The notes below the pieces were generated by a model. That model worked only from the letters and a program-made list of their open reading frames with translations, had not been told where the DNA came from and did no database searches. Of a DNA stretch of 27,017 nt, positions 15,875-23,802 are shown one piece after another. How positions within the stretch are numbered: the stretch's first letter is position 1; each line of letters opens with the position of its first letter. Made by a program: the position numbers and the translations under genes. This DNA is from Paenibacillus sp. FSL H7-0331 (GTDB lineage: Bacteria > Bacillota > Bacilli > Paenibacillales > NBRC-103111): assembly GCF_001956045.1 (NCBI RefSeq), contig NZ_MRTH01000060.1, forward strand, positions 1 to 27,017, given 5' to 3'.

Positions 15875-16750
15875 TTATCCTTTAATTGAACCTAACAGCA
15901 CGCCCTTGGCAAAATGTTTTTGCAGGAACGGATAAACCATAATAATCGGCAGCGTAGCAACTACGATAACAGCCATTTTGACCGTTTGCGGCGGCACAAC
16001 ATATGAGGCCTCTGCCGCAAAGCTCGCATCTCCAATGCCTCCTGAAGACATAATGACAATTTGCCGCAGCAAAATTTGAATCGGCCATTTATGGGAGTCG
16101 TTGATGTAGAGCAAGGCACTGAAAAACGTGTTCCAATGCGATACCGAATAAAACAGGGAAAAGGTGGCCATCGCTGGCAGTGAGAGCGGAATAACAATTT
16201 TCCAGAGAAGCAAGGGATCGTTGCAGCCGTCCATTTTTGCCGATTCCTCAAATTCCACAGGCAATTGTTTGAAAAAATTAATCAAAATGATCATGTAAAA
16301 TGAATTGATCGCCCCGGGAAGCCATAAGGCTCCGTACGTATTCAACAGTCCTAATGATTTAACGACCAGGAAGCTTGGAATGATCCCTCCGCTGAACAGA
16401 AGCGTGAACACAACCAGCAGCATAATCGTTCGCTTACCCTTGACATTGCGGGACAACGGATAGGCCATCAACAAGGTCATCGCCATATTGATCAAGGTCC
16501 CGACAATGGTAATAAAAATCGTGATCAGCAGACTGCGCAGCAGCGTATTCTCGGAAAAAATAAACCGGTACGCCTCCAGCGAAAATTCCTTGGGAAATAA
16601 TATGAATTTACTTGCCAGCACTTCCTTCGCCGAAGCAAGTGAGCCGGCCACAATATGAAGAAATGGAAATAAGGTTAATAAAGCTATCACAGCAAGAACC
16701 GTAATGTTGCCAATATCAAAAATCGTGCCTGCTACAGATCGTTTGTGCAA
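15875..16750 (-). CDS. Sugar ABC importer permease (LplC/YtcP-like)
   Basis: A 291-residue CUT1 permease with six membrane helices. The cytoplasmic EAA loop is EESAKMDGCNDPLLLWKIVIPLSLP, with the conserved G-x(9)-P pattern that docks to the ATPase. An in-frame TTG at 16771 would add seven residues (MGKGCPS), but the better start is TTG at 16750: GAAGGGGTG is nine bases upstream and the protein then begins MHKRSVAGTIFDIGN, like its relatives. It ends 20 bases before the lipoprotein gene. Confidence 0.88.
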   Translation of the reverse strand: MHKRSVAGTIFDIGNITVLAVIALLTLFPFLHIVAGSLASAKEVLASKFILFPKEFSLEAYRFIFSENTLLRSLLITIFITIVGTLINMAMTLLMAYPLSRNVKGKRTIMLLVVFTLLFSGGIIPSFLVVKSLGLLNTYGALWLPGAINSFYMIILINFFKQLPVEFEESAKMDGCNDPLLLWKIVIPLSLPAMATFSLFYSVSHWNTFFSALLYINDSHKWPIQILLRQIVIMSSGGIGDASFAAEASYVVPPQTVKMAVIVVATLPIIMVYPFLQKHFAKGVLLGSIKG

Positions 16751-16785
16751 ACTCGGGCACCCCTTCCCCAATGAATCCTTTACCT

Positions 16786-17739
16786 CTAATAGACACCTTC
16801 CTCCCCTAATTTTCGGGAAATATGGTTAGCCGCGACGACCAGAATCAAACCAACGACCGATTTGAACAAGCCTACGGTAGTCGAATAGCTGAATTGCCCC
16901 TGCGTAATCCCGTTCGTATAGACGTAAGTATCAAAAACCTCACCAACCTCCCTATTCAGCGCGTTGATCATGAGCAGCATTTGCTCAAAGCCGGTATCGA
17001 GAAAATTACCCAGACGAAGAATGAGGAGAATGACTATGGTGCTTTTGATCGCCGGCATCGTAATGTACCAAAGCTGGTGCCAGCGGCTCGCCCCATCAAT
17101 TTTGGATGCTTCATATAAGGTCGGGTCCACACCTGCAAGCGCTGCCAAAAAAATGATCGTGCCATATCCTGTTTCTTTCCATATGACCTGCAGTGTCACC
17201 ATCGGCCGAAACCACTCGGGTCCTGTAAGAAAATTGAGCTTATCGGCGCCCATTGCTGCCACGCCCTCATTAACGATCCCTCCTTCGGTCGTAAACATCA
17301 CATAAGTGATCCCTACAACAACAACAATCGAGAAAAAGTGGGGAATATAAATGAAGGTCTGGACGGTTCTTTTGAACCATTGAATCCGCAGTTCATTCAG
17401 CATCAGAGCAACAATGATTGGTAACGGGAAAAATAACACGATGTTGTATACCGCCAGTATCGCTGTATTCCGAAACAGCTGCCAAAAGATCGGCTCCGAA
17501 AAAAAACGTTCGAAATGCTCCATGCCTACCCATCGGCTGCCCCAAAAGCCAAGTGCCGGCTGATAATCCTTGAAGGCAATCAACATATCCCACATCGGCA
17601 AATACTTAAATAACAGATAATAGATCAGTCCCGGCAGCATCATACCATACAGCCATATATCCTTACGGACTGCTTTTTTGAAGCTTATGGTCGCATCTTT
17701 AACCGGTATCGCCTCTAAGCTGCGTTTGATAGCTTTCAC
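16786..17739 (-). CDS. Sugar ABC importer permease (LplB/YteP-like)
   Basis: A 317-residue CUT1 permease, first gene of the uronide operon. Six helices are visible from LPGLIYYLLFKYLPMW onward; the EAA loop is YEASKIDGASRWHQLWYITM followed by P. The GTG at 17739 is the only usual start codon near the expected N-terminus, yet it overlaps the best Shine-Dalgarno (AGGAGGTG), leaving only GGAGA four bases upstream to serve it. Start therefore somewhat uncertain. The operon should have its own promoter in 17740-17840 because a terminator lies just upstream, but no consensus promoter is convincing. Confidence 0.88.
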   Translation of the reverse strand: MKAIKRSLEAIPVKDATISFKKAVRKDIWLYGMMLPGLIYYLLFKYLPMWDMLIAFKDYQPALGFWGSRWVGMEHFERFFSEPIFWQLFRNTAILAVYNIVLFFPLPIIVALMLNELRIQWFKRTVQTFIYIPHFFSIVVVVGITYVMFTTEGGIVNEGVAAMGADKLNFLTGPEWFRPMVTLQVIWKETGYGTIIFLAALAGVDPTLYEASKIDGASRWHQLWYITMPAIKSTIVILLILRLGNFLDTGFEQMLLMINALNREVGEVFDTYVYTNGITQGQFSYSTTVGLFKSVVGLILVVAANHISRKLGEEGVY

Positions 17740-17840
17740 CTCCTCTCCATCGTTGTTTACTTAAGCATCATAGAGCGCTTCACGTTGTTCAGTCTATAAT
17801 CTTCAGCCGACAATGTGTGGGTAATGGCCCATACAACTTG

Positions 17841-17896
17841 AAAAACCCCTATAATCATTTCATGAGCTTATGCTCATTAGCTGATATTAAGGGGTT
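17841..17896 (-). terminator. Compound-hairpin terminator between the third oxidoreductase gene and the importer operon
   Basis: Minus strand AACCCCT (17890-17896) pairs with AGGGGTT (17844-17850) and continues through a nearly paired TTAATATCA/TGATTATA segment. Nested inside is ATGAGC/GCTCAT (17862-17877) with a TTAT loop. The stem is followed by TTTTTC. It sits about 100 bases after the stop of the 17996-19108 gene and separates it from the importer operon. Confidence 0.7.
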
Positions 17897-17995
17897 ATTC
17901 TGGCAGGAATAATGCGTATTCTCTTGTTGATTCTATGTATGGCTGTGCTCACCTAGCAATCAAGTCAAGGTTGCTGCCAGCTTCCATACAAGAGC

Positions 17996-19108
17996 TTATA
18001 TGTAACTGCTGCGGGTATCGAAAATATCTGGATTTAATTTGTCCCAAGGCGTAAAGCTTGTCGTTAATTGATATCGTTGGCCGGATTCCGCTGAACGGTA
18101 AGCACCGAACATAATCTCATGAACGTGTAGCTGCTGTTTTCCAGACTGTATGGGCTGTTCACCTGATCGGAGGCAGTGTACAAAATGAGCGATAATCTCC
18201 TCCTTGGGGTACGAAGCGATCTTTCCATATGGAACATAACAATTTTCGATTCCACGCCATGATACTTGTTCTGCATTCGGCAAAGCTTGTTCTGGTGAAT
18301 GCACTACCAAAGGAAATCCACTGTCGTTCAGAGCTACGGTCCCGCTGCGTCCATAAATGATTGTATGATTCTGCTTGTGCGAAAGTCCCCATAACGAACG
18401 GATGACCGCATGCTGTCCTCCTGCAAATTGGACGATGATCGTTACATTATCATCCACATCGCTATTTACTTTCTTGCCCTCACCTACAATTCGATTCGGA
18501 ATCAACGTGTTGACCTCAGCCACGACGCTTACAGCAGGTCCTAACAAACCGATAAGTCGGCTGATCGGATATACCAAACAATCGATCACGGCTCCGCCAT
18601 GGGCGATTGATTTATCGTAATACCAGTTGTCACGCCAAGGCCCGGGTAGAGATAATTGCGCCTCGGCCCCTGTGATTTTACCGATATAGTGCTCGGTTAC
18701 AAATTCGGAGGCTGCCAGAAAAGCGGGGTTCAAATCGAACGGCAAGCTCATAAAGATGACACCCTTTTCCTCTGCTAGTGATACCATGCGTTTACAGTCC
18801 TCAAAAGTAGTAGCCATAGGCTTCTCGTTCAGCACATTCAGCCCCCGTTCCAAAGCAGCGAGCACTGGCTCTGCATGTACGGAATGAGGTGTAGTGACGA
18901 CGACCGCATCAAGCACTTCTTCGTCCATCATGACCCTGTAATCGTCATACCACCTGGGCACACCATAGGTCGCCGCCTTCTTCTCCGCATTATCCAAGCG
19001 TTTCGAGCAAGTAGCCACAAAACGTACACCTTCCAGCATGGCTGCCTGTTCAAAATAGCGATTACTTACATGACCGCTTCCAATCATTCCCAAATTAATT
19101 GTCTTCAT
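17996..19108 (-). CDS. Gfo/Idh/MocA family oxidoreductase
   Basis: A 370-residue family member with the canonical dinucleotide loop INLGMIGSGHVSNRYFEQ, the strand VVVTTPHSVHAEPV and the signature NEKPMATTFEDCK with its conserved Lys. AVIDCLVYPISRL occupies the part of the C-terminal domain where family members carry a catalytic His; here Asp, not His, is present (GGAVIDC), as in some subfamilies. GGAGGG lies six bases before the ATG. The gene is monocistronic, between the LuxR gene's terminator (19194-19229) and its own (17841-17896), and precedes the uronide operon, so it may belong to the same pathway under separate control. Confidence 0.84.
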   Translation of the reverse strand: MKTINLGMIGSGHVSNRYFEQAAMLEGVRFVATCSKRLDNAEKKAATYGVPRWYDDYRVMMDEEVLDAVVVTTPHSVHAEPVLAALERGLNVLNEKPMATTFEDCKRMVSLAEEKGVIFMSLPFDLNPAFLAASEFVTEHYIGKITGAEAQLSLPGPWRDNWYYDKSIAHGGAVIDCLVYPISRLIGLLGPAVSVVAEVNTLIPNRIVGEGKKVNSDVDDNVTIIVQFAGGQHAVIRSLWGLSHKQNHTIIYGRSGTVALNDSGFPLVVHSPEQALPNAEQVSWRGIENCYVPYGKIASYPKEEIIAHFVHCLRSGEQPIQSGKQQLHVHEIMFGAYRSAESGQRYQLTTSFTPWDKLNPDIFDTRSSYI

Positions 19109-19193
19109 CTAAATCCCTCCTATCGATATGGGGACAATATTACCAGTTTATCGTATTTATCTCTACTTCAAACTGCTTATTAGGATGTACGTT

Positions 19194-19229
19194 AAAAAAG
19201 GTTGCTATTCCATTACTGGTAGCAGCCTT
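19194..19229 (-). terminator. Terminator of the DUF2269-SDR-LuxR operon
   Basis: Minus strand AAGGCTGCTA (19220-19229) pairs with TAGCAACCTT (19198-19207), one G-T pair, 12-base loop, followed by a run of T (19194-19199). It lies about 40 bases after the LuxR-type gene's stop codon. Confidence 0.8.
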
Positions 19230-19269
19230 CTCCTCATATTATCGGTAATGAAACTCTTCATCTTTAACC

Positions 19270-21375
19270 TTATGCTTGACATTTCCCCATCAGAAAAGCC
19301 AACTGGCTTCTGTTCTTAATGTTCAGCTTCCTGAAAATATTCGACAAATGTTTCTTCACCGTCACCTCGCTGAGATATAGCTTACAAGCAATCTCCATAT
19401 TGGTAAGACCTTGAATGATAAGCTCCACAACCTCCATTTCGCGCGGTGTCAAGGAGGAGAGCTCCTCCTGTGCATCTCTGCGTTCGTCTAACATGTCTAA
19501 ACCTGTGAGCATTTTGTTCAGATAGCTCTGCAGTTTATTACCTCTTGTATCGATAACATAATAAGGGGTCGGCGTGATGCCATCATAATCGTAATGCACC
19601 GCATGCTTGGCAATCTGGTAGCCGAGACCGAGATGGATCTCGCCAAAGAACGGATTGGTCGGAGGCGCCGCGACAAGGAATCCGGCAGAAATGATATGCG
19701 TAATGAAGGTTAAACCGGCAGCTGCACGCAACGATTGGTCTGCGAAATCGGGAACATCGATCGTCTTCACGAAATACCCCGCATTCGTTTCTCTTGGTAC
19801 CTTCAATTCCTTCAGTCTCTGCTCCGACAAGCCTGTAAAATAAGCTGAAGATAACGGCTGCGTAAGCAGATAGTCCAACGTGTGTACGTTGATCGGTATG
19901 ATTACCGATAGCCCCGACAAACCTCCTTGCCTGTCCCGGAGCAGCTTGACGATGCTCAAGTCCAGCTCATATAGCTCCTGAAGATGGATATGCTTCAAGG
20001 TATATAAATTTTCTTCCATAGAAATGACGTACTCATAACGTTCTAAGGTTTCTGGATTCGTATAAGTAATCCTCGCTTCTTTGGCCGATGATCGCCTATT
20101 CTCGATATAACGCTCGGCCTCGGACCAGTTGACACTGTTGAGCGACTCCCACCGATGTGTGCCCGAATTCTGATAAAAAAAGGCAAGAATCGCCGGATCA
20201 CCAATATAATAAAACCACTCTGCTGTTTCCCAAGCAACCGATTTCTTGTGTACCGATTCCTTGATCAGTTCATAATAATAAAGGTTGCAGCGCTTCCGAA
20301 TCCCACTGTATTGTTCAGGTGCGCGTACCTGCAGCTCGTGAGTGATCGCATCTCGCATAAGGTCGTGAAGCAGCCAGCCCCGATCCACTCGTCGTACGAA
20401 GGAAAGTCCAACCAGCTTAAGGAATTGCTCCGTCGAGATCGGCCTTCCCATGGCACATGTGAGAAGCTCCTGGTTGAAATGCCGTAATACCGCCGCCGTC
20501 TCCACCAGCTCCCGAAGCTGCAGATCCGGAAGCTCCTTCAACCAAATATGCACTACCTGAGCAAACACGCCATTATCTTCCTCGATCGCCATTGGCTGCA
20601 TCGCATGGAACTGTGTCGTGGATACGAGCAGGGACAGAGTCAACGGATGACCCTTGGTCTTGTTCCATATTTGTTGGATATCGTCTTCGACGTTGAATCC
20701 GGAGCGGTTCAAATACTCCTTTACCGAATAATAATCCAGATCCCCAATCAGCATGTGGCAGATCAACTGCCGCCATGCTGGAGAGGACAACCATGCGCCT
20801 TGAATCGGATAACGTCCAGATATAATGACGAGCACCTTGGAATGGAGCTGCGCCATAAACTCTTCGCGGAACCAATACTCGAACTCTCCCAGCTCCTCGA
20901 ACGTATCCAGCGCAAGGATGACACCACCCGACTCTACCTCCTGCTGAATGGCTTCCTGGCACATTGCTAACAATCGGTTTAGTTTATCTGTCTGCTCATC
21001 CTTAGATATATGGCAGCGAAGCAGTCGCAGCAGATGGAGACAGAAGTCCTGTGGGTTATGTGGAAAATCCATGCTATCGAGCAGCAGAAACCGCGTCTGC
21101 GCTTCATGCGCAATACGGCGAAATTCGTCAAGGAGGTAGCTATTGCCTACACCACCTGTGCCATAAATATTGAGAATACTTCCTCTATGCCTCATCTCTG
21201 AAAGCTGTTCGTGGAAGAATTGGATTTCCTTCTGCCGTCCTACCAAATAATGCTGTTCAATCTGATCGATTTCGTTAACGAATCGTTCCCCAACGTCTCT
21301 CGTATTGCCCTTTTCCTTCGACATGCCTCCGAACCGCACCCTTCTCCTTCTAAATACCGCTGCTGCGGTGCTCAT
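19270..21375 (-). CDS. LuxR-type regulator with a STAND-like ATPase domain lacking the Walker A lysine
   Basis: A 701-residue regulator. Residues about 42-390 form a P-loop ATPase/winged-helix module: YLVGRQKEI, Walker A region YGTGGVGNSYLL (72-79) and Walker B VILALDTFEEL (Asp157). The Walker A lysine is Asn78, codon AAT, seen directly. Residues about 410-620 contain neither TPR units nor a domain I can name; TPYYVIDTRGNKLQSYLNKM is its most distinctive part. The C-terminus is a LuxR/GerE HTH (LTPREMEVVELIIQGLTNME, then VTVKKHLSNIFRKL). The start ATG abuts the stop of the SDR gene (TAGATG), so translation is probably coupled; an ATG 17 codons later (21324) is the alternative but its GGAGG is only one base away. 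It could control its own operon or a remote one. Confidence 0.82.
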   Translation of the reverse strand: MSTAAAVFRRRRVRFGGMSKEKGNTRDVGERFVNEIDQIEQHYLVGRQKEIQFFHEQLSEMRHRGSILNIYGTGGVGNSYLLDEFRRIAHEAQTRFLLLDSMDFPHNPQDFCLHLLRLLRCHISKDEQTDKLNRLLAMCQEAIQQEVESGGVILALDTFEELGEFEYWFREEFMAQLHSKVLVIISGRYPIQGAWLSSPAWRQLICHMLIGDLDYYSVKEYLNRSGFNVEDDIQQIWNKTKGHPLTLSLLVSTTQFHAMQPMAIEEDNGVFAQVVHIWLKELPDLQLRELVETAAVLRHFNQELLTCAMGRPISTEQFLKLVGLSFVRRVDRGWLLHDLMRDAITHELQVRAPEQYSGIRKRCNLYYYELIKESVHKKSVAWETAEWFYYIGDPAILAFFYQNSGTHRWESLNSVNWSEAERYIENRRSSAKEARITYTNPETLERYEYVISMEENLYTLKHIHLQELYELDLSIVKLLRDRQGGLSGLSVIIPINVHTLDYLLTQPLSSAYFTGLSEQRLKELKVPRETNAGYFVKTIDVPDFADQSLRAAAGLTFITHIISAGFLVAAPPTNPFFGEIHLGLGYQIAKHAVHYDYDGITPTPYYVIDTRGNKLQSYLNKMLTGLDMLDERRDAQEELSSLTPREMEVVELIIQGLTNMEIACKLYLSEVTVKKHLSNIFRKLNIKNRSQLAFLMGKCQA

Positions 21376-22125
21376 CTACGCCATATACATGCCACCGTTC
21401 ACATTCGTACATGTACCTGTCAAGAACCGGCTCTCCTCACTGGCTAGAAAAGCGATTGCCCCTGACACATCGTCCGGCACCGCAACCCGCTGCAGCGGCG
21501 TCATGGCTGCAATCTGCTGCTTAATAGCTTCCGGTGTATAACGTGAAGCGTCCGTCTGGACAAGCCCCGGAGAAACGACATTCGCCGTAACCCCATGGGG
21601 GGCGCTTTCCAGTGCGACATATTTTGCAAACCCATTAAGAGCTGCCTTGGCCGAACCATGTGCCGTGAAATAAGGCGATGCGACTTCTGCCGCACTGCTG
21701 GATATGTAGATAATTCTTCCATATTTACGTGCAATCATAGCTGGCAAAACCGCCTGTGTCAGCGTAAATGTGGCCTTCATCTCATCGTTCAGCTTCTGGG
21801 CAAATTCCTCCCATTGCATCTCGATCAGCGGCTTCATCACGAAAGACATATTCGCATTGCTTACCAAGATATCGATGTCACCGAGCGTTGTCTGAATATG
21901 GGCGATGGCTTTGCTCACCTGTTCGGGATCACGTACGTCTGCCCTTGCCAGCTCTGCTTTACCGCCAGAATTCCGTATACGCTGCACAATCGTCTGGGCG
22001 GACTCCTCCTGCTGAATATAATTTACCGCAACACTTGCTCCCTGCTTAGCCAGCATTAGCGCTGTGGCCGCTCCGATCCCTCGGGCGCCGCCCGAAATGA
22101 AAGCTACTTTTCCTTGTAAATTCAT
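21376..22125 (-). CDS. Atypical SDR-family protein with replaced catalytic Asn and Tyr
   Basis: A 249-residue SDR with an intact cofactor loop (SGGARGIGAA) and the normal C-terminal ending FLTGTCTNVNGGMYM, resembling FabG-like reductases. The catalytic centre is changed: the tetrad Asn is Glu115 (DEMKATF), the Tyr of YxxxK is His156 (HGSAK, codon CAT), and NNAG is SNAN (89-92). Ser143/144 and Lys160 remain. It is therefore either a binding/regulatory SDR or one with altered chemistry; I recall similar His-containing SDRs but cannot verify how widespread they are. AAGGAG precedes the ATG. It lies between a DUF2269 gene and the LuxR-ATPase gene, the latter joined without a gap. Confidence 0.86.
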   Translation of the reverse strand: MNLQGKVAFISGGARGIGAATALMLAKQGASVAVNYIQQEESAQTIVQRIRNSGGKAELARADVRDPEQVSKAIAHIQTTLGDIDILVSNANMSFVMKPLIEMQWEEFAQKLNDEMKATFTLTQAVLPAMIARKYGRIIYISSSAAEVASPYFTAHGSAKAALNGFAKYVALESAPHGVTANVVSPGLVQTDASRYTPEAIKQQIAAMTPLQRVAVPDDVSGAIAFLASEESRFLTGTCTNVNGGMYMA

Positions 22126-22166
22126 CGGCTTGTTCTCCTTTTATTAAATAAGTTGCGGCTCTTCTG

Positions 22167-22622
22167 TCACATTGGTTTTATAATCATTAGAAGAATTAAT
22201 ACGAAACCCAGAAAAGAAGCGGTGTTGTAAAGCCGATTGGCTTTTGTAAGGAGCATGGCTGCGTTCGTCGATACGTCCATAGCAGTTGACCTTTCTTCCT
22301 CACCATCCAGTACCTGCTTTAATTGATTCACTACTGGAGTAAGCAGACCTACCGCAACCATCTGAATGAGTACATACAATACGAGAGAAATCCATATCCA
22401 TAAATCTGAGAATTTCCAGCCTGATAAGGCCACGAGCACCACACCCGACACAACAGCAATTGAACCGCCTATTTTCGGGAACAAGTTGAGCAGCTGAAAT
22501 AATGCCAGCGACTGCCGAAGCTGCTCCTCCTGCTGTCTTCTCCTGAACAATATATGACCGAAAAACGTCGGCCCAATGCCGATAATCGCAGATACCACGT
22601 GAATTACAATAAGCCATTGCAT
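22167..22622 (-). CDS. DUF2269-type small integral membrane protein
   Basis: A 151-residue protein with four predicted membrane helices: LIVIHVVSAIIGIGPTFFGH, IGGSIAVVSGVVLVALSGW, WIWISLVLYVLIQMVAVGLL and ASFLGFVLILLMII. The N-terminal HVVSAIIGIGPTFF and the lengths of the helices match the predicted integral membrane family DUF2269; no function is established. GGGAG lies nine bases before the ATG. It is the first gene of a three-gene unit with the atypical SDR (41-base gap) and the LuxR-ATPase, downstream of a cluster of TAGTA repeats (22708-22740). Confidence 0.8.
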   Translation of the reverse strand: MQWLIVIHVVSAIIGIGPTFFGHILFRRRQQEEQLRQSLALFQLLNLFPKIGGSIAVVSGVVLVALSGWKFSDLWIWISLVLYVLIQMVAVGLLTPVVNQLKQVLDGEEERSTAMDVSTNAAMLLTKANRLYNTASFLGFVLILLMIIKPM

Positions 22623-22707
22623 TTCTATCCACTCCCAAACTCCATCTTTCGTTCAGCAGACGCGTCATCCTAGAACCTCTTTAATTTATCATTCGAACTA
22701 TGACAGC

Positions 22708-22740
22708 GGTAGTATACTATAGTAGTAGAAAGGTAGTAGT
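22708..22740. promoter_or_regulatory. Repeated TAGTA motifs upstream of the DUF2269-SDR-LuxR operon
   Basis: TAGTA starts at 22710, 22720, 22723 and 22734, and the first belongs to a perfect palindrome TAGTATACTA (22710-22719) that also holds TATACT, a possible -10 box on the minus strand. The pattern resembles multi-site operators of HxlR/MarR-type regulators. No such regulator is encoded next to it; the LuxR protein of the operon is another candidate binder. Confidence 0.45.
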
Positions 22741-22750
22741 TTTTGAACGC

Positions 22751-22786
22751 AAAAAAGCTGAGAATGCATTCAAGCTCATTCTCAGC
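22751..22786 (-). terminator. Terminator of the TPR gene
   Basis: GCTGAGAATG (22757-22766) and CATTCTCAGC (22777-22786) form a perfect 10-bp stem with a 10-base loop; on the minus strand it is followed by TTTTTT (22751-22756). Confidence 0.88.
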
Positions 22787-22875
22787 TTCTATACAAAGCA
22801 TCGTTGATTCATTGATTTGGTTCTACGAGACATAGGGTTCGTTTTACTATCCTGCTATACCTTCAAGCTCAGCTA

Positions 22876-23550
22876 TTAAGCAAACCCCTTTAGCTTTGCC
22901 AGCACAACCCAGCGCCGTTCGAAGCGCCGTTTATACCTTGGAAGCCCACGGTATAGTTCAACCGTTGCCCGGTAAGCCTCACGTGCATCCACTTTGCGGT
23001 CAAGTTGGCTGTACAGCTGTCCAAGTCGATAATAAGCTTCGCATGAGGAGGAATTGACGCTCTGAAACTGCTGCAGATAGGTGATGGCTTTATGTGGCTC
23101 CTGTTCGGCCCAGGCTTCAGCCAAACGCAGATAAGGCTCTCCATACTTAACGCGTGGATTCAATTCCAATGCATGCAGCAAGCTTTGCTCGCCCTGCTGC
23201 AAATGCCCAAGCTTTAATTCACAGATGCCGAGATCGGCCCGTACCTCTGCCGAATCGGACATCACCTCGGTAATCTGGAGTAATAATTCATACGCCTGTG
23301 TATATTTCCGCTGCTCGATCCATATTCGCGCCATATCGAGCTTAGCGGAGGTTTGGTGGGGGCTTAGCCGCAGCTCCTGGCGAAGTCTGGAAAGCTTTCT
23401 TGCCCGCTTTAACGGCTTGACAATACTTGGCGACAATCCGATAAAACGTCGTTCCAATACATAAAATATAATTAGCAATACGATAATGGCTACAATCGGA
23501 CTTCCGGTCAGCCATGTCAGTGCAACGAACAAAACAATTTTGCTCAACAT
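22876..23550 (-). CDS. Membrane-anchored TPR-repeat protein
   Basis: A 224-residue protein with an N-terminal membrane anchor (two short hydrophobic stretches in residues 3-30: IVLFVALTWL and IVAIIVLLIIFYVL), a basic linker (KPLKRARKLSRLRQELRL), then about four TPR-like helix pairs: AKLDMARIWIEQRKYTQAYE, AEVRADLGICELKLGHLQQG, PYLRLAEAWAEQEPHKAITY and AYYRLGQLYSQLDRKVDARE. It likely scaffolds protein contacts at the inner face of the membrane; the partner is unknown. AAGGAGG precedes the ATG. The start region is duplicated by a 14-base direct repeat (23540-23576). Confidence 0.82.
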   Translation of the reverse strand: MLSKIVLFVALTWLTGSPIVAIIVLLIIFYVLERRFIGLSPSIVKPLKRARKLSRLRQELRLSPHQTSAKLDMARIWIEQRKYTQAYELLLQITEVMSDSAEVRADLGICELKLGHLQQGEQSLLHALELNPRVKYGEPYLRLAEAWAEQEPHKAITYLQQFQSVNSSSCEAYYRLGQLYSQLDRKVDAREAYRATVELYRGLPRYKRRFERRWVVLAKLKGFA

Positions 23551-23576
23551 AACTCAACCTCCTTGCTCAACATAAC
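23540..23576. repeat. 14-base direct repeat flanking the TPR gene's ribosome binding site
   Basis: TTGCTCAACATAAC occurs at 23540-23553 and 23563-23576. On the minus strand each copy contains ATGTTGAGC, so the start codon region of the gene is present twice, with AAGGAGG between. The upstream copy could start a nine-codon ORF (MLSKEVELC) that ends just inside the real gene, but it lacks a ribosome binding site. Confidence 0.6.
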
Positions 23577-23802
23577 ATTATATCTCATCTCATGTGAAAC
23601 TTCCTTGCCTTTCCTTCCAGTTGATTCCAATATAGCACAAATGCTTATTTCTTTACAGCCTGCTTGCCCTGCATACCTATTTTAAACCGGATAATAGCCA
23701 CTGAACCTGTTATTTACAAGCCTTGTAGCCAGGCCTAATATGAATAGCCTCGGGATGGCCCTCATACACTTGAAACAAATGAACTATGAGGAGCTGATCG
23801 CT

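Noticed and set aside
22300..22668. 122-codon minus-strand ORF beginning with AAAGAGG and ATG ahead of the DUF2269 gene
   Set aside because: It runs in another frame through DUF2269; the DUF2269 frame has four clean membrane helices and a proper start.
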